This document shows positions 43,901-52,900 of a stretch of 64,000 nt of DNA, piece by piece. The position numbers were made by a program, and so were the translations under genes. The stretch spans positions 5,456,001-5,520,000 of the forward strand of contig NZ_CP087134.1 of assembly GCF_020911925.1 (NCBI RefSeq), written 5' to 3'. Every line of letters begins with the position of its first letter. Positions within the stretch are counted from its first letter, which is position 1. Origin of the DNA: Flavobacterium cupriresistens. Its GTDB lineage: Bacteria > Bacteroidota > Bacteroidia > Flavobacteriales > Flavobacteriaceae. Below the pieces are notes generated by a model. The model saw only the letters and a list, made by a program, of their open reading frames with translations, was not told where the DNA came from and made no database searches.

Positions 43901-46900
43901 CAAAAGTAACTTCTGAACCCACCAGTGCTGTTGTATTTCCTCCAACAATCGTTTTGGTCAACGATAAATCGGCAGCTAAATTAGTTGGTGTTACCGTTAC
44001 GCTTCCGTAATCGTCTTCTGTTGTAACTCCATTATTTGGTGTACTATCCGGATCCGGTAAACTACTTGCGGTAACTTCGGCAATGTTGAGGTAATCCCCT
44101 GTTGCATTTACTGTTCCGCTTACTGTTAAGGTTTCTGATTTGCCGTTTATTAAGCCTCCCACATTCCAGATTCCTGTAGTCGCATCGTATGTTCCTGTAG
44201 AAATACTGGAACGCGTATAGGTAAATCCGGTTGGAAGTTTATCCGTTACCTGAACTCCCGTTACATCTTGCGGACCACTATTGGTTACTATCACTTCAAA
44301 AGTAACTTCTGAACCAACCAGTGCTGTTGTATTTCCTCCAACTATGGTTTTAGTCAACGATAAATCGGCAGCTAAACTTGTTGGTGTTACCGTTACGCTT
44401 CCATAATCGTCTTCTGTTACAATTCCATTATTTGGTGTACTATCAGGATCAGGTAAACTACTTGCAGTAACTTCGGCAATGTTGAGGTAATCCCCTGTTG
44501 CATTTACTGTTCCGCTTACCGTTAAGGTTTCTGATTTTCCGTTTATTAATCCTCCAACATTCCAAACTCCGGTAGTGGCGTCATATGTTCCTGTTGAAAT
44601 ACTCGAACGCGTATAAGTAAACCCTGTTGGAAGTTTATCCCCTACCTGAACTCCCGTCACATCTTGTGGGCCACTATTGGTTACTATCACTTCAAAAGTA
44701 ACTTCTGAACCAACTAGTGCTGTTGTATTTCCTCCAACAATTGTTTTGGTCAACGATAAATCGGCAGCTAAACTTATTGGCGTTACGGTTACACTTCCGT
44801 AATCGTCTTCTGTTGCGTCACCATTATTTGGTGTACTGTCAGGATCAGGTAAACTGCTGGCGGTAACCTCGGCGATATTAAGATAATCCCCTGTTGCATT
44901 TACTGTTCCACTTACCGTTAAAGTTTCGGATTTACCGTTTATTAAGCCTCCAACATTCCAAACTCCGGTCGTCGCATCGTATGTTCCTGTAGAAATACTC
45001 GAACGCGTATAAGTAAATCCAGTTGGAAGTTTATCCCCTACCTGAACTCCGGTCACATCTTGTGGACCACTATTGGTTACTATCACTTCAAAAGTAACTT
45101 CTGAACCCACCAATGCTGTGGTATTTCCTCCAACAATCGTTTTGGTTAACGATAAATCGGCAGCTAAACTAGTTGGCATTACCGTTACACTTCCGTAATC
45201 GTCTTCTGTTGCGTCACCATTATTTGGTGTACTGTCAGGATCCGGTAAGCTGCTTGCGGTAACTTCAGCAATATTAAGGTAATCACCTGTAGCATTTACT
45301 GTTCCGCTTACCGTTAAGGTTTCGGATTTGCCGTTTATTAAACCTCCAATATTCCAGATTCCGGTAGTCGCATCATAGGTTCCTGTTGAAATACTCGAAC
45401 GCGTATAGGTAAATCCAGTTGGAAGTTTATCCCCTACCTGAACTCCCGTTACATCTTGTGGACCACTATTGGTTACTATCACTTCAAAAGTAACTTCTGA
45501 ACCCACCAATGCTGTGGTATTTCCTCCAACAATTGTTTTGGTTAACGATAAATCGGCAGCTAAACTTGTTGGCGTTACCGTCACGCTTCCGTAATCGTCT
45601 TCTGTTGCGTCACCATTATTTGGTGTACTATCTGGATCAGGTAAACTACTTGCGGTAACTTCAGCTATGTTGAGGTAATCACCTGTTGCATTTACTGTTC
45701 CGCTTACCGTTAAGGTTTCGGATTTACCGTTGATTAAGCCTCCAACATTCCAAATTCCCGTAGTCGCATCGTATGTTCCTGTTGAAATACTGGAACGCGT
45801 ATAAGTAAATCCGGTTGGAAGTTTATCCCCTACCTGAACTCCCGTTACATCTTGCGGACCACTATTGGTTACTATTACTTCAAAAGTAACTTCTGAACCA
45901 ACTAGTGCTGTGGTATTTCCTCCAACAATCGTTTTGGTTAACGATAAATCGGCAACACCTGAAACCGGTGTTACGACAACATTTGCATAATCATCTTCTG
46001 TTATATCACCATTATTTGGTGTACTGTCAGGATCTGGTAAGCTGCTGGCGGTAACTTCGGCAACATTAGTATAATTACCTGTTGCATTTACGGTTGCTGT
46101 TATAGTTAAAGTTTGCGATTGTCCATTTGGCAATCCTCCAACATTCCATACTCCGTTACCGGCATTGTAAGTCCCTGCAGAAGGAGTTGCGCTAGCAAAA
46201 GTGTAACCTGTAGGAAGCGATTCCGTAACCTGAACTCCTGTTGCATCCTGAGGCCCGCTATTGGTTACCACTATTTCAAAAGAAACCTGCGAACCAAATA
46301 ATGGCGAAGTATTTCCTCCTACAATTGTTTTTGCTAAAGATAAATCGGCCCTTGCAGCAACCGGAATTATAGTAACACTTCCGTAATCGTCTTCTGTTAC
46401 AACTCCGTTATTCGGTGTACTGTCTGGATCGGGTAAACTGCTTGCGGTTACTTCAGCAATATTAAGATAATCGCCTGCTGCATTTACCGTTGCGGTAATT
46501 ACTAATGTTTCCGATTGTCCGTTTGGCAGACCTCCTATGTTCCAGAATCCGGTAGTCGCATCATAAGTCCCTGCTGAAGGGGTTGCATTGGCATAAGTAT
46601 AACCAGTAGGAAGTTTATCCGTTACCTGAACTCCCGTAACATCTTGTGGACCTCCATTAGTCACTATTACTTCGAATGAAATTTGTGAGCCTACTAATGG
46701 TGTTGTGTTCCCTCCTACAATTGTTTTGGTTAAAGAAAGATCGGCAACCGTAGCAATTGGCGTTATCGTAACACTTCCATAATCGTCTTCTGTTACGTTA
46801 CCATTATTTGGTGTACTGTCAGGGTCCGGTAAACTACTTGCCGTCACTTCAGCGATATTAAGGTAATCCCCTGTTGCGTTTACAGTTGCTGTTATTGTTA

Positions 46901-49900
46901 AAGTTTGCGATTGTCCGTTTGGCAAACCTCCAATATTCCATAATCCGTTGGTAGGATTATAAGTACCTGCCGAAAGAGTTGAACTGACATACATATAACC
47001 GGTAGGAAGTTTATCAACAACCTGAACTCCGGTTGTGTCCTGAGGTCCGTCATTGGTCACTATTACTTCGAATGAAATTTGTGAGCCTACTAATGGTGTT
47101 GTATTTCCTCCGACAATTGTTTTGGTTAAAGAAAGATCGGCAACCGTAGCAATTGGCGTTATCGTAACACTTCCATAATCGTCTTCTGTTACAATTCCGT
47201 TATTTGGTGTACTATCAGGATCCGGCAAATCACTTGCGGTAACTTCAGCAATATTAAGATAATCACCTGTAGCATTTACGGTTGCGGTAATTACTAATGT
47301 TTCTGATTCTCCTTTTGGCAATCCACCAATATCCCAAACTCCGCTACTGGCATCATAGGTACCTGCTGAGGTGTTCGAAATCGCATACGTATAACCCGTC
47401 GGAAGTTTATCGGTAACCTGAACTCCGGTCGCATCTTGTGGGCCTCCGTTGGTTACTATTACTTCGAATGAGATTTGTGAACCTACTAATGGTGTTGTAT
47501 TTCCTCCGACAATTGTTTTGGTTAGAGATAAGTCGGCGGCAAGTGAAACTGGTGCCACAATTGCGGTGTCATAATCATCTTCTGTTGTTACGCCATTATT
47601 TGGTGTACTATCAATATCGGGCTGATCACATGCTGTTACTTCCGCAATGTTAAGATAATCGCCTGTAGCATTTACATTTACCGTCAATAGTAAAATTTCT
47701 GTTGTTCCGGGATTAACTACTCCAACATCCCAAACTCCTGTAGTATCATTGTAAGTACCGGAAGTCGAGCTAAATAAAACATAACTATATCCTGTTGGAA
47801 TTTTGTCTTTTACCTGAACACCGGTAGCCGTATTTAGACTGCTATTGTTTACTCTGATTTCAAAAGAAATCTGAGAGCCTACCAGTGGCGTTAAAGTATT
47901 ATTCACTACTGTTTTGGTTAAGGACAAATCTACCATATTAGGCAAAATGGTAATCGTTGCGGCAGATTCATCATCTTCGCTTTGATCTCCATCATCATTA
48001 TTTGGTGTACTGTCGGGATCCGGAAGATCACTCTTCGTAACCTCAGCTGTATTTACATAAGTCCCTGTTGCATTTGCTGTTGCATCAAAAGTAAGATTCA
48101 AAGCTCCGCCATTCGCTAAGCTTAAATTTTGCCAAAGCAAAGTACTGCTGGCGGCATCATAAGTACCTCCATTTGATACGGATCCTGAAACCAGTGTATA
48201 TCCATTTGGAAGGTAATCTTTAATGTCAACTCCCGTCGCATTTCCCGGTCCTTTGTTAGTAAGAGCCAAGGTAAAGGTTACCACTCCACCTACTGTCACA
48301 CTTGTTGGAGCGACTGTTTTTTCTAATTCTAAATCAGCATTTTGCAAGGTAACTGTCGCATCATCCTGATCGTCTTCTGTAGTAACATTATTATTTGGTG
48401 TACTGTCAGGATCGTTTTGATCGGATGTTATCACTTGCGCTGTATTTTGATAGCCATTTGCAACAGTCGTTGTTTTTACGGTTGCTGTAATGGTTAAGGT
48501 GGCGGAATTTCCATTGTTTAAAGTTCCGACAGTCCAGATTCCTGTAGCACCATTGTAAGCTCCTGCTCCGGTATCGCTCACATAAGTATACCCGACAGGC
48601 AGTTGATCTCTAACCGAAACATTGGTTGCATTATTTGGTCCGGAATTGGTTACTACTACCGTGAAAACCACATTATCTCCAATACTCACAATAGTTGGTA
48701 CTACCGTTTTTTGCAATGATAAATCGGCTGATTCTATTACAACCGTAGCATCATCCTGATCGTCTTCGGTTGGAATATTATTGTTTGGTGTACTATCAGG
48801 ATCGGGAAGATCACTCTTGGTAACTTCCGCTGTATTTACATAAGTTCCTGTTGCATTAACCGTTGCATCAAAAGTAAGATTCAATGCTCCACCATTAGTT
48901 AAGCTTAAATTTTGCCAAAGCAAAGTACTGCTGGCGGCATCGTAAGTACCACCATTTGATGCGGATCCTGCAACCAGTGTGTAACCATTTGGAAGATAAT
49001 CTTTAATCTCAACTCCCGTCGCATTCCCTGGCCCATTATTAGTAAGAGCTAATGTAAAGGTTACCACTCCTCCGGCTGTAGTACTAATTGGAGAAACCGT
49101 TTTTGCTAATTCTAAATCGGCAACTTGTAAGGTAACCGTAGCATCATCCTGATCGTCTTCGGTTGGAACATTATTATTCGGTGTACTATCCGGATCATTT
49201 TGATCGGATGTTATAACTTGTGCGATATTTTGATAACCATTTACAACAGTCGTTGTTTTTACGGTTGCTGTAATGGTTAAGGTGGCGGAATTTCCATTAT
49301 TTAAATTTCCGACAGTCCAGATTCCTGTAGCATCATTATAAGCTCCTGCTCCGGTATCACTCACATAAGTATACCCAACAGGCAGTTGATCTCTAACCGA
49401 AACATTCGTTGCATTATTTGGTCCGGAATTGGTTACTACTACTGTGAAAACCACATTATCTCCAATACTCACAATAGTTGGTACTACCGTTTTTTGTAAC
49501 GATAAATCGGCTGATTCTATTACAATCGTAGCATCATCCTGATCGTCCTCAGTTGGAATATTATTGTTTGGCGTACTATCAGGATCGGGAAGATCACTTT
49601 TTGTAACTTCCGCTGTATTTACATAAGTTCCTGTTGCATTAACCGTTGCATCAAAAGTAAGATTCAATGCTCCTCCATTCGCTAAGCTTAAATTTTGCCA
49701 AAGCAAAGTACTGCTGGCGGCATCGTAAGTACCACCATTTGATACGGATCCTGAAACCAGCGTGTAGCCATTTGGAAGATAATCTTTAATCTCAACTCCT
49801 GTAGCATTCCCCGGTCCATTATTAGTAAGAGCCAAGGTAAAGGTTACCACTCCTCCGGCTGTAGTACTAATTGGGGAAACCGTTTTGTCTAATTCTAAAT

Positions 49901-52900
49901 CAGCATTTTGCAAGGTAACTGTCGCATCATCCTGATCGTCTTCAGTTGGAACATTATTATTCGGTGTACTGTCCGGATCATTTTGATCGGATGTTATCAC
50001 TTGTGCTGTATTTTGATATCCATTTACAACAGTCGTTACTTTTACGGTGGCTGTAATGGTTAAGGTGGCGGAATTTCCGTTATTTAAAGTTCCGACAGTC
50101 CAGATTCCTGTAGCATCATTGTAAGCTCCTGCTCCGGTATCACTAACATACGTGTATCCAACAGGCAATTGATCTCTAACTGAAACATTGGTTGCATTAT
50201 TTGGACCTGAATTGGACACCACTACCGTGAAAACAACATTATCTCCAATACTTACCAATGTTGGCACTACTGATTTTTGCAAGGATAAATCTGCTGATTG
50301 TATTGAAATTGTAGCATCGTCCTGATCGTCTTCGGTCGGAATATTATTATTTGGTGTACTGTCAATATCAAACTGATTACAAGCAACAATCTCAGCCGAA
50401 TTTACATAATTTCCTGTTGCATTTACTGTAGCTTTAAAAGTAAGATCTAAGAGTGCTCCTAGTGTAACATTCAGATTAGACCAGCTTATAGAAGAATCCC
50501 CTATATTATATACTCCCCCATTGCTAACAGAACCGGGAACTATGGTATACCCGTCAGGTAAAAGGTCTTTTACGCCTACACCTGTAGCATCTACGGTTCC
50601 TCCTGTACTAGGGTTATTAAAAACACTTATAATAAAAGTTACCTCGCTACCCACATTTACGTTGTTTGGGGTAACTGATTTTATCAATTCCAAATCGGTG
50701 TTTGCAATTATAGTAATACTGACCTGATCCGTTGCAACAGCGCAAGGGCCGTTTGTAACACGCCACTCAAAAACGGTCGTCCCTACATCTAATCCAGACA
50801 CCGCTGTTGTTGGAGAAGTTACATCGCTAAAGACCACCGAAGAAGTTCCTGAAACCTTAACCCATTGTCCTTGCCCAACTGTAGGCGGAGTTGCTCCCAA
50901 CGTTACAGGAGCAAACTGAGGTAAAGTCTGATCAGGACCAGCATTGGCATTAATAGGTTGTTCATAAATCTCAATACGCATTGTATCTGAAGAAGAGCAG
51001 CCGTCATTATTTGCTGTCGCTGCCGTCCAGGTAAACTCGTAAACCCCTGTTGTTAAACCAAAAACAAGAGTTGCAGGATCATTTGGTGACGCAATATTTG
51101 CCAGAGTTCCCAGAGTTTGCGTCCAGGTTCCTACACCTTGCGTCAGAGGAACTGCAGCCAGATTGGTCTGAGTCACCGCACATAATTCCTTATCCGGTCC
51201 TGCATTTGCAATAGATGGAGGCACATCATTAAAAATAACAGAAACCTGATCTACAGAAGGCTGACATGTTGATGGATTGGTAAATGGTCCGTTTGTCACA
51301 GTCCAAGTTAATATGTAAGTTCCTAAAGTTGTAACATTTGATAAAGTTGTCTGTGGATTATTCGGGCTGTCAATAACCGCCTGTCCTCCTGACGGATCAT
51401 CAGCCGGTATTGCAAAAGACCATCTTCCAATTCCTGCTGTAGGTGCAACGGCATTGGTTGTATAAGTTCGTTGACAAGCAACTGTATCGTCAGGACCTGC
51501 GTCGGCCTGACTTGGAGCCTGGAATACATTAATACGAACGATATCGGATAAATCTCTACAGCTTCCTCCTCCGCCCGGGCTTCCGTTTGAATTTTTAAAT
51601 ACCCATTTTAAGATGTATAATCCGGGTACTGTCAGACCCGTAACTTGTGTCCCCGGATCATTAATATCGGTAATATTAGCCACACTTGTGCCGGGTTGTA
51701 ATACCCATTCCCATTCTGAAGTAGCTACGTCTATTGGTTTTGTGTTTCCATTTAAAGTTATTATGCCCCCAACATCGGTCGTACATATCGTTTGATCGGG
51801 ACCTGCATCCGGCTGAACACTTGCCCCGCTGTTTACGGTAACGGTTACAGTATCTGAATTTCCCGGACAAGTATTTCCTGATGTAAAACTATAGGTACTG
51901 GTAGTATAAGTAAAGACATAGGTATTTCCCGGAACCACTGTTGCATTGGCCACGTAACTGTTTGATGGTGATTGCGTAATAGTAACCCCTACCGGATTAC
52001 CACTTGTTAAGGTCCAGGTTCCTGTGGAATTTTCTGATCCGATCAACTGTACACTTGATACATCACAATAGGTGGCATCAGATCCTGCCGAAGCCGGAGC
52101 TGCAACTTCTATAATAACATCATCAAATGATATCGGACATAAAAAGTTTTCCGTACTTGTTACCTTCCATCTAAAAACGTATTTTCCTTCTACCAGATTA
52201 TTAATTACCGTATTAGGATCCATTGGATCAACAATCAAGGGTATGTTGGGTGCTCCTGCTAAAAGCGACCATTCACCCCCTTCAAAAAACTCATTATAAG
52301 AACTTCCTGCCATCGTTGCTGAAGTTCCATTGCAAATTTCCTGATCAGGACCTGCATTTGCAACTTGCGGTGGTACACCAAGTAAGATTCGAACATCGTC
52401 TGATGCTGTTGAACAAGAACCTGCAGTTACCGTCCAACGAAAAACATAAGGCCCGCTGCTCTCAAATGTAAATACAGCATTTGGATCTGTTACATTACTA
52501 ATTGTATAATCACCAAAACCGGAAACTCTTGACCATACCCCAACAGCCCCACTGGACAAAGTTGCAGCCATGGTTACGGTTGTACCACAAACACTTTGAT
52601 CAGGACCGGCTCCTGCTGTTGCCGGATTTTCAGCAACGGTTACTTCTACTGAATCTGAAGAATTGCCGCAAGAACCACCGGTTAAAGTAATCGTCCAGAT
52701 AAATTTATAAAAATCATCACCGGGAATTGTAACAGCTGTCTGAGGGTCATGATTATCGGCAAAAACTACTCCTGCGCTTGGATTAACAGTCCATGTACCC
52801 TGCTCACCAACTGCGGGCGTATTGGCATTTAAATTTATTGTGGTTGTATTAGTCGGATAACAAGCATCAGTACCCGCCATAGCCACAGTACCCGCCATAT

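Noticed and set aside
43176..45950. Repeats at regular spacing considered as a CRISPR-like array
   Set aside because: The units are contiguous 396 bp coding repeats in one frame, without spacers or cas genes.
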